Below, piece by piece: positions 16,545 through 23,535 of a DNA stretch of 64,000 nt. Positions within the stretch are counted from its first letter, which is position 1. Every line of letters starts with the position of its first letter. Position numbers and translations under genes: made by a program. A model generated the notes under the pieces. It did not search any database and was not told the DNA's origin. It worked only from the letters and a program-made list of their open reading frames with translations. This DNA comes from Nitrososphaerota archaeon (lineage in GTDB: Archaea > Thermoproteota > Nitrososphaeria > Nitrososphaerales > UBA183): the NCBI GenBank assembly GCA_029785235.1, contig JAFMAA010000004.1, forward strand, positions 1-64,000. The letters are read 5' to 3'.

Positions 16545-16747
16545 GTGAATCAGAAGCAAGGACGAAAGGGCAGTTCTGGGCTTCATTGAAGCGGGCTTGG
16601 AAGGATTACAAGAAAGCCAAAATCTACGGCGACAAAGACGCGATGACCAAAGCCGCCAAACGGATAATCAAATGTCAAGAGGCTCTCGGAGTCCCACGGG
16701 CTGATTTCTCTTCACTCGGAATCCCAAACAAGGTAGACCTATTTTGA
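16541..16747 (+). CDS. Small basic helical protein
   Basis: 68 residues, Lys-rich and helical (KRAWKDYKKAK), beginning by ATGA overlap with the RHH gene. No family recognised; possibly nucleic-acid binding. Confidence 0.6.
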   Translation: MSESEARTKGQFWASLKRAWKDYKKAKIYGDKDAMTKAAKRIIKCQEALGVPRADFSSLGIPNKVDLF

Positions 16748-16848
16748 TCACCAAGGCCCAGCTCAAGGCCGAAAGGAAAATCCTCCAAGAACGCCTCGCC
16801 CCCATGATAGAGCGCCTGGTGGAGATCGACACGGAGTTGAAGGCATGA
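16744..16848 (+). CDS. 34-residue coiled-coil miniprotein
   Basis: TTG start overlapping the previous stop (TTGA). One amphipathic helix rich in Lys, Glu and Leu. Inferred from position and coupling rather than from similarity. Confidence 0.45.
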   Translation: MITKAQLKAERKILQERLAPMIERLVEIDTELKA

Positions 16849-16925
16849 ACCCCGACATCGACCCCTGGTCCGTCGAACTGGACGAGCAGCCCAGAGAGGC
16901 CCCCGATGAGGAGTGTCCGGTATGA
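16845..16925 (+). CDS. 26-residue acidic miniprotein
   Basis: ATG overlaps the previous stop and its own TGA overlaps the next ATG. Very acidic (13 Asp, Glu or Pro). Its reality rests on the unbroken overlap chain. Confidence 0.4.
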   Translation: MNPDIDPWSVELDEQPREAPDEECPV

Positions 16926-17173
16926 CGCTCGCTTCCGAGTTCAAACTTGAGGATTTGGTCGGCAAGAAGGTGAGGACAACCCGCGAGTTCTCAGGAATCG
17001 AAGTCGGGGACACAGGAACGGTCATCAAGGTCTATGGCTGGGGCCAGCATAAGGGAATCGATGTCGCCTGGGATAACCACCCCATATCGAATTGGACGGA
17101 CAGACTTCTAACTGACGGGTTCGGTAGGGACAAGGACTTTGACGAAACCCAATGGCTGGAGGTTGTCGATTGA
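16922..17173 (+). CDS. SH3-like/KOW-like small protein
   Basis: 83 residues. The segment KKVRTTREFSGIEVGDTGTV resembles an SH3-like barrel found in small cytosolic proteins that bind nucleic acid or protein. The ATG at 16922 is favoured over the upstream GTG because it overlaps the previous TGA. No specific family assigned. Confidence 0.6.
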   Translation: MTLASEFKLEDLVGKKVRTTREFSGIEVGDTGTVIKVYGWGQHKGIDVAWDNHPISNWTDRLLTDGFGRDKDFDETQWLEVVD

Positions 17174-17400
17174 CCTCTCACCCACAGCCCTATCCAGCCG
17201 GAGAAGCCAGCAAGACAGGACATGGCGGGCTAGCAAGACGATATACTCCCGTAGCTCAAAGAGAAATCGAAAGGGCGGAACTGGAGGATGCTATAGCCAA
17301 GCACCCGTTAGCATGGATTCTAATGACGGCCAAGAGCGCGGAGAAAGACAGCCCCCGCGTGGACTACCTCGTGGCGAAATTGGGGAGGCCGCACAGATGA
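17170..17400 (+). CDS. Small helical protein
   Basis: 76 residues starting at a TTG that overlaps the previous stop (TTGA) and ending in ATGA overlap with the next gene. No recognised motifs. Confidence 0.5.
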   Translation: MTSHPQPYPAGEASKTGHGGLARRYTPVAQREIERAELEDAIAKHPLAWILMTAKSAEKDSPRVDYLVAKLGRPHR

Positions 17401-17522
17401 AGGAAACTCACGGCTACCCCTGCGGCTGCGTCTATCATATCGAAGGCGGCTACGTCGTGAAAGCCGAGTTCTGCCCGAAGCACCGCGTGGTGGAAGAGGT
17501 CTTGCTGGAGGGATTGGAATGA
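17397..17522 (+). CDS. Cys/His-rich miniprotein
   Basis: 41 residues with CGC near the N-terminus and FCPKH later, a likely zinc-binding treble. Coupled by ATGA on both sides. No family recognised. Confidence 0.55.
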   Translation: MKETHGYPCGCVYHIEGGYVVKAEFCPKHRVVEEVLLEGLE

Positions 17523-17944
17523 CCGTCCAAGAAGATGTCTACTCCCCCACCGTGGAAAAGAAGCTCTACTCAGGCTACTCCATGAGGCTCAGCGAGCGCA
17601 ACGTGAAGACGTTCAAGAAGGCCGCCGTAAGGGTAGCTTCCGCCCTCAACGCCGCGGGCATAGACTGCGAGCTGGAGTCTCCGGTCTTAAGGGAAGGCGA
17701 ACTCACGTCAGAGGGAAAGCCGAAGTTCTACTCCGTGGACGTGGCTGTGAAAGACCCCCGCTATGAGGCGGTCGCGATAGAACTCGAAGGGCGGGGGAGC
17801 GCGTCGAAGGACGACATCGAGAGGGACGAGTTCCTCCTGGGCCACGGCTTTTCGGCTGTCTTGCACTACCCGAACAGCAAGCGCTCTGAGGACATAATCG
17901 CCGACCTGAAGCGGGACTATCTGAAGGATGGAGGGGTGCGTTAG
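17519..17944 (+). CDS. Possible PD-(D/E)xK nuclease-like protein
   Basis: 141 residues. The segment YSVDVAVKDPR ... AIELEG ... RDEFLLGHGF follows the strand-helix order of small restriction-fold nucleases (VSR/DUF559-like): Asp on one strand, an ELE motif on the next, then a helix and a further strand. A Lys in the usual E-x-K position is replaced by Glu, so it may bind DNA without cutting. Neighbouring methyltransferase genes make a DNA-modification context plausible. Confidence 0.4.
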   Translation: MTVQEDVYSPTVEKKLYSGYSMRLSERNVKTFKKAAVRVASALNAAGIDCELESPVLREGELTSEGKPKFYSVDVAVKDPRYEAVAIELEGRGSASKDDIERDEFLLGHGFSAVLHYPNSKRSEDIIADLKRDYLKDGGVR

Positions 17945-17948
17945 GGCC

Positions 17949-18164
17949 ATGACGATGGATGAACGCGACAAGGCCGTGATGGAGGCCATAATCTCAGAAG
18001 GCGGGAACTTTACTCATGTGGGAATGTGGTATCTTCAGGGAATCCAAGAACACAAGATGCTAAGAGTCAACCAGAAAACAGGCAAACTCGACCACCGGGA
18101 GAACATCACGCGGCTCGCAGACAAACTCCACGAAATCATCTACAAGGAGAAAATCAAGCCATGA
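17949..18164 (+). CDS. Small protein, unrecognised
   Basis: 71 residues, charged, helical at both ends. ATG at 17949 is the first plausible start after the previous stop. Ends in ATGA overlap. Confidence 0.55.
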   Translation: MTMDERDKAVMEAIISEGGNFTHVGMWYLQGIQEHKMLRVNQKTGKLDHRENITRLADKLHEIIYKEKIKP

Positions 18165-18397
18165 CAGGCACGGAAGGGCAAGCGAGGACTAAATGGCTCA
18201 GATTAGTTACAAGACTAGGGTTCTTCGGAACGGAAATGGGAATAATTACAATCCTAGTCGTAGGTGGAATCCAAGACTTCTCGCCCTCAACGGTCTTTCC
18301 TGATTGGCTCGTCTACCTGACGTTTGGCTCGATGGCGCTATTTCTGATAGCCATCAGTATCGAACTACGAAGCTTCAAACAGGGAATCAAAGTTTGA
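18161..18397 (+). CDS. Two-TM membrane protein
   Basis: 78 residues with two membrane helices (about 22-42 and 48-68) and a Lys-rich tail. The only clear membrane protein in the regulatory operon. No family recognised. Confidence 0.6.
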   Translation: MTGTEGQARTKWLRLVTRLGFFGTEMGIITILVVGGIQDFSPSTVFPDWLVYLTFGSMALFLIAISIELRSFKQGIKV

Positions 18398-18570
18398 CTC
18401 CTCCACATCAAGAAGGACAGAGCGCCCGTAAGAAAGAGAAAGTAGGATTCATACGTAGGTCTCATCACAAAGGCGAAGGTTGGTGTCTGATATGCTGCCC
18501 CGATTTCGACGGAACCGATTTTCATGCTCAAGAACCTCACGGCGTCGTCAAGGAGAGCGACCTCGATTGA
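18394..18570 (+). CDS. Small basic protein with CxxCC motif
   Basis: 58 residues, Lys/Arg/His-rich N-terminus and CLICCPDFDG in the middle, with His residues after it. Possibly a degenerate zinc finger. TTG start overlaps the previous TGA. Confidence 0.5.
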   Translation: MTPPHQEGQSARKKEKVGFIRRSHHKGEGWCLICCPDFDGTDFHAQEPHGVVKESDLD

Positions 18571-19058
18571 GCGCCGCTTCCACCAAGCCAAAACAGGATT
18601 TCCCCGACTGCGCGTTCTGCGCCCCCTGCCGTTGCGACGACGAGTGCGGATGCGTAGAGGCTGGATGCTGGGCCTGCGGACACCGGTATGACGATGTTTC
18701 GGGCGCGGTGTTTGTCGTCTCAGAGAGATTGGTTTCACCTAAGCCAACGCCTCGGCCAAGGGAACTGATTGTAAGAGACCTAAGAGGACTCCTGACGCCC
18801 CTGACCAGGCCATTTGACAAGATAGACGAATACACGCTCAACCAACTTCTCTCAGAACTCGAATCCCTCCCAGCCGCAGAGGACAGCCATGCAGGCGCTT
18901 CGAGAATATTGCATCCGCCAACGCAAGGATTTCGAGGGGGGGTCAGAGAGAAACCCACGCACCCAAGAGCCCGCGACTGGTCAATCTACGCGGTTGCTTA
19001 CACGGAAATAATCAATCAAATCGATGCACAGGAAAGAGCAGGAGCGAAGACAGAATGA
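18567..19058 (+). CDS. Cys-rich zinc-binding protein
   Basis: 163 residues. The first 45 contain nine Cys (CAFCAPCRCDDECGC and CWACGH), enough for two zinc sites. A helical region (DEYTLNQLLSELESL) and a polar tail follow. TTG start by TTGA overlap. No family recognised; likely a nucleic-acid- or protein-binding regulator. Confidence 0.6.
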   Translation: MSAASTKPKQDFPDCAFCAPCRCDDECGCVEAGCWACGHRYDDVSGAVFVVSERLVSPKPTPRPRELIVRDLRGLLTPLTRPFDKIDEYTLNQLLSELESLPAAEDSHAGASRILHPPTQGFRGGVREKPTHPRARDWSIYAVAYTEIINQIDAQERAGAKTE

Positions 19059-19501
19059 CCACGCTTACGGACTCGGTTAGGCCGAAACTCCTCTTCATAG
19101 GCGGCTATCCAAAAGGGTTCGCGGAACCGTTCTCCCCTCTGACGCATAGCGGGCATCTTCTAAGGCTCATAGTAAAGCGTCTCTCAGACCTGTATGATTT
19201 AGATGTCGGCTACTATGACGTATGGAGAGACGCAGAAGAGGAAAAACGGGGTATCATACTTCCAGCCGAACGTGAAGTTCTCAGAAACCGCGAAGAGGCG
19301 GGCTATCATTTCATCCCTCTTGGTCATCATCTTCATAGGGCCATTACGAAAGCCGAACTCCCCGCGAACTACTATCCCCATCCAGCACGGCATTCGAACC
19401 GACTCTATGAAATGCTGGAAGCCAACATCGCTGTTTGGACCTTTGAACGAGAGCCGACGGCGAGCAAGGCCGCATCGGAGCAGGAGGGAGCGACAAAATG
19501 A
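19055..19501 (+). CDS. Unrecognised alpha/beta protein
   Basis: 148 residues. The N-terminal LLFIGGYPKG followed by HSGHLL has the look of a nucleotide-binding or uracil-glycosylase-like loop, but the rest does not confirm a family. A second half with EREVLRNREEAGYHFIPLGHH is conserved-looking. It is placed before the methyltransferase-like gene. Confidence 0.5.
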   Translation: MTTLTDSVRPKLLFIGGYPKGFAEPFSPLTHSGHLLRLIVKRLSDLYDLDVGYYDVWRDAEEEKRGIILPAEREVLRNREEAGYHFIPLGHHLHRAITKAELPANYYPHPARHSNRLYEMLEANIAVWTFEREPTASKAASEQEGATK

Positions 19502-19851
19502 TCGGCGTTCATGTCAGAACCCCCGCTTGGCTTGCCCCAAGATACAGGCATTTCTATGATCCTGTGCCTTACTCCGGTGAAGGGCTGGCAATCCCGAATC
19601 CTGTCCCTCCAAAGCCCGACGACTTGATTTATTGGAACGGAGATTACTCGCGCTTGGATGAGTCCCTCCCACAACTCATAGATTGGCATCGAAAAGGCCA
19701 TTATGTCGAGCTTCTTATCCCGATGGGGGACAACGAGGAAGCAAGGATGCTCCGGCGCTATGGAATCAGACGCCTGTTCCCCGACAGAAGGATATTCCCC
19801 GAAGTCCGGAACGTCGAGGTAGTGATCCTGACAGGAGAGAACCAAGGATGA
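19498..19851 (+). CDS. Unrecognised alpha/beta protein
   Basis: 117 residues with a DDLIYWNGDYSRLDESL segment and alternating strands and helices (HYVELLIPMG). Possibly a second Rossmann-like accessory protein. Coupled to its neighbours by ATGA. No family recognised. Confidence 0.5.
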   Translation: MIGVHVRTPAWLAPRYRHFYDPVPYSGEGLAIPNPVPPKPDDLIYWNGDYSRLDESLPQLIDWHRKGHYVELLIPMGDNEEARMLRRYGIRRLFPDRRIFPEVRNVEVVILTGENQG

Positions 19852-20447
19852 GGATGCTCGAAGGCTTCTCAGGATCAGGCAGGCTCGCTCAGACGTTCAG
19901 GAACGGGGGCTGGGAGGCTGACACGGTAGACATCAAAGACGGGCAAGACATCATGACATGGGAGCCGACAGAGCATTACGATTACGTCCATTTCGCTCCG
20001 CCATGCCAGGAATATTCTCAACTTTCACACCCAAGATGGGAACAGAAATACGAAGCTGACCCTGCTCTCTGGCTGCGCTCAGACGAGCTGATACGGAAGA
20101 TAAGGCCGAGGTTCCACACCAAGGAAAACGTGAAAGGGGCGCAGCAAGTCTGGGGAAGGGCCTTCTATCACTATGGGCCGTTCTTTTTCTGGGGGTATTG
20201 CCCTAAGATACAGGTCGAAATCCCTTGGACAACGAGCCTCAAAGGGTTCAAATTCGATAGGGTTTCAATGCGAGCGAGGGACGATTCAAGAAGCGCGGCG
20301 AGCAGGGCCGAATACCCTCAGATCCTTTGCGACGCGATATTCTTAGCCGTGGAATCAGGGTTCTTGCTCGAGCCTGATCTATCCCATTATTGGGGCAACA
20401 AAAAGAAGCAATTCGTCGAGTCCTCAGCCCAGAGGAGTCCTCCATGA
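19848..20447 (+). CDS. Cytosine-C5 DNA methyltransferase-like protein 1
   Basis: 199 residues. The SAM-binding start (MLEGFSGSGRLAQTFRNGG) and motif IV with the catalytic Cys (FAPPCQEYSQ) are clear. KENVKGA matches the ENV motif. The target-recognition part is very short and the usual QRR motif is not obvious. It probably methylates cytosine in viral DNA to evade host nucleases. It lies 0.9 kb from a second, different methyltransferase-like gene. Confidence 0.75.
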   Translation: MRMLEGFSGSGRLAQTFRNGGWEADTVDIKDGQDIMTWEPTEHYDYVHFAPPCQEYSQLSHPRWEQKYEADPALWLRSDELIRKIRPRFHTKENVKGAQQVWGRAFYHYGPFFFWGYCPKIQVEIPWTTSLKGFKFDRVSMRARDDSRSAASRAEYPQILCDAIFLAVESGFLLEPDLSHYWGNKKKQFVESSAQRSPP

Positions 20448-20905
20448 CCGACCTTACCGATTTTATGGAGGCCGCCCAGAAGCTCGCCGACGACGCCGAG
20501 GAGGGAAGGCGCATCAAGGAGGCCGCCCAGAAGGGCTATGTCGAGACCGCCTCTTACGTCAGACAGTCGGACGCCAACGAGGACGAAAGGCTCAGGGAGA
20601 TGGCGAGGGAAGTCATCTTCGAGACATGGCACAAAGAACGGCGAGCCACCAGCTTGAACGAGGTCTACGAAGGAGTCTTGCGGAAGATAGCCCAGGACAT
20701 CGAAGACGGCGCTTGGCCCCGCATCTGGAACGCGCACCCCCTGAAGCGCACCGTGGACAGGAGGACGGGGGAGCTGCACGAGATGAACTCCTCGTTCTGG
20801 GGGCCCTACACCTGCCCGCCCTGCCTGCTCGTCCGGCCAGGGTATAATCAGCCTAACCCGATGCTCTTCGATGACTCTGTGAGGGAGGAGATAGCGAAGG
20901 CTTGA
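20444..20905 (+). CDS. Unrecognised protein whose 3' end recurs at the DP2 junction
   Basis: 153 residues: an acidic helical N-terminus, a middle with KERRATSLNEVYEGVL, and a C-terminus with a TCPPC pair. The last 43 coding bases before the stop region (20855-20897) are duplicated at 23527-23569. The amphipathic reading here looks natural, so this is probably the source copy. No family recognised. Confidence 0.6.
   Translation: MTDLTDFMEAAQKLADDAEEGRRIKEAAQKGYVETASYVRQSDANEDERLREMAREVIFETWHKERRATSLNEVYEGVLRKIAQDIEDGAWPRIWNAHPLKRTVDRRTGELHEMNSSFWGPYTCPPCLLVRPGYNQPNPMLFDDSVREEIAKA
20855..20897 (+). repeat. 43-bp direct repeat, internal copy
   Basis: Forty-three bases identical to 23527-23569. 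Here they encode the natural-looking C-terminus (PMLFDDSVREEIA) of the protein at 20444-20905. The first nine bases (aacccgatg) are also the last nine bases of the 77-bp repeat, so all three sites share that core. Confidence 0.93.
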
Positions 20906-21279
20906 GCGATGCTTCGGCCAAATCGGCACTTTCAGAACGAATTGAGAGACAGCTCACACAGGGCTACATTTTCAAAGGTTGTCCTGAATTGCATCCAGAT
21001 ATGAGGGCTCTCATTGAAGAGGTCAAGGCTCTCGAAGCTCCGCTAGCCGAAGAAAGGACAAACCTCGCAAAAGCAATCGAAGACGAATACGAAAAAAGCC
21101 CATTGAGGTATCCGAATCTTACGCGAGACCCACAATTAGTGGGCCATAATCAAGGGTTTGATTTAGCGCTTGAATGGATATACGAAAAAGTAACAGGGCA
21201 CTCTATCGACAAGACACGCCGAGAAGCATTTCTGAAATCAGAAATCAACGCACAAAAGAGCGCGGATGTAAAACCTTGA
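20902..21279 (+). CDS. Small helical protein
   Basis: 125 residues, helical and charged, with a TTG start overlapping the previous stop. The C-terminal half (HNQGFDLALEWIYEKVTGHSID) looks folded. No family recognised. Confidence 0.55.
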   Translation: MSDASAKSALSERIERQLTQGYIFKGCPELHPDMRALIEEVKALEAPLAEERTNLAKAIEDEYEKSPLRYPNLTRDPQLVGHNQGFDLALEWIYEKVTGHSIDKTRREAFLKSEINAQKSADVKP

Positions 21280-21383
21280 GCATCCTCTGCACCCAATGCC
21301 GAGGCACAGGTAAGCCGCGAAACCCGGACAACGAAGGCCCGCGCTGTGCTTGCTGTGGGGGAAGCGGGAGACATAAGGCGTGA
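21276..21383 (+). CDS. DnaJ-type CxxCxGxG zinc miniprotein
   Basis: 35 residues with CTQCRGTG and CACCGGSG, exactly the paired motif of the DnaJ zinc centre. TTG start and GTGA overlap with the methyltransferase downstream. Such mini zinc fingers are frequent in phages; role unknown. Confidence 0.65.
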   Translation: MSILCTQCRGTGKPRNPDNEGPRCACCGGSGRHKA

Positions 21384-22075
21384 CAAAGCTCTGCATAGAC
21401 CTCTGTTCGGGTTCGGGTGATTTCTCTCAGGCTTTCGTGGATGCGGGATATGAAGTAGTGAGGATTGACAATAATCCTCAATTCAATGAGGTTCCTCACA
21501 CAATCATAGCTGACGTTCTAACATATGACTTTACAGAGTTAGCAAAACGGGAACCTCTGGTTGTGATAGCATCACCTCCATGCGAAAGGTTTAGTTTAGC
21601 GAACTCTTCTTGGCCCAGACCTGGAATCGGAAAAGCCCTTCAAGTTGTAGGGGGTTGTTTGGAAGCTATAATTGCCCTCAAACCGAAATATTGGGCATTA
21701 GAAAATCCAAAAGCTCGATTAAGGTGGTTTCTTGGCGCCCCCCCTCACTCGATAAGACTTTCAGATTATGGACACAAAACGCCAATCAACCGAAATAGGC
21801 GCCCATACAAACTAACGGATGTGTGGGGAAACATTCCTTTCAAAATGCTTCTTCAAACAAACGTAATTGAGATAGCTCGATATGGCGTTCCCTTTGGAAA
21901 TAAGGAGGGACGAGCAAAACGAGCGCGTATGCCTTACGGTCTCAGCCAAGCAATCCTCGAAGCGGTAGACCCAGAAATCAAGCTTGCGAGCCGTCCGTCT
22001 CAGAGTCCCAGAGATGGCTTCAATCAGCCTTCGGGCGGCTCGCCCCCTGCGTCTCCGGAGAGCAGTAGCAAATGA
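21380..22075 (+). CDS. Cytosine-C5 DNA methyltransferase-like protein 2
   Basis: 231 residues. LCIDLCSGSGDFSQAF is the SAM motif; ASPPCERFSLAN carries the catalytic Cys, and ALENPKARL is the ENP/ENV motif. Sequence is AT-richer than its neighbours and only distantly like the first methyltransferase, suggesting separate acquisition. The C-terminal 30 residues are Ser/Pro-rich and disordered. Likely protects the element's DNA. Confidence 0.8.
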   Translation: MTKLCIDLCSGSGDFSQAFVDAGYEVVRIDNNPQFNEVPHTIIADVLTYDFTELAKREPLVVIASPPCERFSLANSSWPRPGIGKALQVVGGCLEAIIALKPKYWALENPKARLRWFLGAPPHSIRLSDYGHKTPINRNRRPYKLTDVWGNIPFKMLLQTNVIEIARYGVPFGNKEGRAKRARMPYGLSQAILEAVDPEIKLASRPSQSPRDGFNQPSGGSPPASPESSSK

Positions 22076-22179
22076 CTACCAGCAACGTAGATTTAACTCT
22101 TCACCGGAAGGCTCTCGAAAGGGCCCTGGACGCTTTAGCGACCTTGGAACGTTTGACGCAGGAAGCGAGGTTTCCATGA
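22072..22179 (+). CDS. 35-residue helical miniprotein
   Basis: ATGA overlap at both ends; one amphipathic helix (RKALERALDALATLERL). Reality rests on the overlap chain. Confidence 0.45.
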   Translation: MTTSNVDLTLHRKALERALDALATLERLTQEARFP

Positions 22180-22796
22180 CCCAGTCCGAAACCCAGACCT
22201 ATGCGCCCCGGTTCCAATGGGAGCTGAAGACCGGCGAGCTGAACGTCCAGCAGAGGCGGCAAGCCCGGGCGATGCTCTTCGGGTGCTTCGGACAAAAAAA
22301 ATGCTTCTTCACAGAGCGTCCTATAGTGCCGCAGCTGCTCCATGACGCCTATGACCTGCATCATTTGGTAAAAAGAGGCTCGCCGGGTTGCAATCTTTTG
22401 ATAAATCTCCGGCTGGCCCTCCACGGCCCCAACGCCAACGCGGGTAAACAAAACGCCCTGTCGGCCATCCGAATCCGAGACAAACAAAGAATCCCCCTGT
22501 CGGCCACCGAAATCCTCAGGCAGACCGTGCCTTACGACCAGGGGAGCGCGGAGATGAAGGCCAACGGAGAGGCCGAGGTGCCTTACCGCGCATGGCTCTG
22601 GGAGCGTGTCATAGAGGCGGGGAGCGAGGGCTACAAGTTCAGCGAGGCGATCAACTCCGGCGCAGAGCACACAGGCGTCTCCCCTCAGGCGACCAGGGAC
22701 TATCTCAACAAGGCGACCAGCGACGAGGGGCCTTTCTTCTGGGAGAAGGTCAACGGAGTCAAGCGGGTGTTCCTCAAAAAAGGGAGGGTTCTATGA
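22176..22796 (+). CDS. HNH-like nuclease domain protein
   Basis: 206 residues. KKCFFTER, then DLHHLVKRG and a later N-L-ALHGPN resemble the beta-beta-alpha metal finger of HNH endonucleases, with DLHH as the catalytic strand. The C-terminal half is helical and could bind DNA. It may act with the methyltransferases or in replication, as HNH proteins do in phages. The ATG at 22176 is chosen for its ATGA overlap; the frame is open further upstream. Confidence 0.6.
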   Translation: MTQSETQTYAPRFQWELKTGELNVQQRRQARAMLFGCFGQKKCFFTERPIVPQLLHDAYDLHHLVKRGSPGCNLLINLRLALHGPNANAGKQNALSAIRIRDKQRIPLSATEILRQTVPYDQGSAEMKANGEAEVPYRAWLWERVIEAGSEGYKFSEAINSGAEHTGVSPQATRDYLNKATSDEGPFFWEKVNGVKRVFLKKGRVL

Positions 22797-22966
22797 CCGA
22801 CTATATGGAGGTCGCCAAGATAGAGGGGCAGTCCCTGACGCAGTTCTGGGCGCACGCTGACAAGATTATCGCACGGAGAAAAGCGTTACTGCGCCAGTTG
22901 AACGACCTGCAAGAGAAGACGGACGCGCTGATAGAGGAGGTCGACAAGCTGGAGGTCAGGCCATGA
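22793..22966 (+). CDS. Small coiled-coil protein
   Basis: 57 residues forming a heptad-rich helix (LLRQLNDLQEKTDALIEEVDKL). ATGA overlaps on both sides. Probably an oligomeric accessory protein. Confidence 0.55.
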   Translation: MTDYMEVAKIEGQSLTQFWAHADKIIARRKALLRQLNDLQEKTDALIEEVDKLEVRP

Positions 22967-23160
22967 ACCAGAAGGTGCTCGATTCGACATACCGCGAGGC
23001 CGCGAAAGTCAACAGGCAGACACGGAAGGCCCTCATGGAGATAAAAGAGGAGTCGGACGGGATAGAGCGCCTGCAGGAATGGAAGGCGGACGCGGAGTTC
23101 TGGAGGTTCGTCAGACCCTTCAAAAGCTCAAAGCCGAACGTGGAGTTAGCGAACACATGA
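22963..23160 (+). CDS. Small helical protein ending in ELANT
   Basis: 65 residues, charged helices. Its last codons and the next start lie in a 21-base duplicated module (23142-23162). Confidence 0.55.
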   Translation: MNQKVLDSTYREAAKVNRQTRKALMEIKEESDGIERLQEWKADAEFWRFVRPFKSSKPNVELANT

Positions 23161-23162
23161 GC
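23142..23162 (+). repeat. 21-bp duplicated start module, copy 1
   Basis: ggagttagcgaacacatga and two more bases, also at 23306-23326. It contains a GGAG ribosome-binding site and the following ATG. Confidence 0.9.
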
Positions 23163-23324
23163 AAAAAGAGGCCGAAAGTGAAACAATGCAAGCGGTGCTA
23201 TGCGCATTATCAAATCACCCCAAGTGATGAGATAACCCACCTTATGGGGATGGTTCAAAGCCCGCTCTGCCCGCACCGATGGGAATTCCCGAAGGAACCA
23301 AAACAGGAGTTAGCGAACACATGA
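23157..23324 (+). CDS. Small zinc-finger protein ending in ELANT
   Basis: 55 residues with CKRCYAHY and CPHRW, a likely C2-CH zinc finger. It ends with the same five residues as its neighbour because the 21-base module is duplicated (23306-23326). Confidence 0.6.
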   Translation: MSKKRPKVKQCKRCYAHYQITPSDEITHLMGMVQSPLCPHRWEFPKEPKQELANT

Positions 23325-23326
23325 GC
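23306..23326 (+). repeat. 21-bp duplicated start module, copy 2
   Basis: Second copy of 23142-23162, placed identically around the next start codon. The gene between the copies may have been inserted or duplicated as a cassette. Confidence 0.9.
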
Positions 23327-23446
23327 GAGCTTTCATACGCCCTGCCCGTCCTCTGCGCAAGGTGCATCGTGAAGCTCCGTCCCCCGGACTATGAGCCCGC
23401 CTACAAGACTAAATCCAGGTGCTCAAGCTGCGGGAGGAGGACGTAA
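23321..23446 (+). CDS. Zinc-ribbon miniprotein, last gene of the operon
   Basis: 41 residues with CARC and CSSC, a rubredoxin-like or ribbon knuckle pair. A further ATG at 23445 opens only six codons (MHICGF) before a stop inside the 77-bp repeat. Confidence 0.6.
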   Translation: MSELSYALPVLCARCIVKLRPPDYEPAYKTKSRCSSCGRRT

Positions 23447-23458
23447 TGCATATCTGCG

Positions 23459-23535
23459 GCTTCTGAAAGCAAAGGCTCTACCACCCTTCCACGTAGGGCT
23501 TCATGGCGGCTTTATCCTCATCCCAGAACCCGATG
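23459..23535 (+). repeat. 77-bp exact direct repeat, right copy
   Basis: Second copy of bases 1-77. Here it is followed by sequence matching the end of the gene at 20444-20905 and then by the DP2 gene. On the minus strand it supplies an in-frame 18-residue tail and a stop codon to the truncated DP2 reading frame. Confidence 0.95.
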
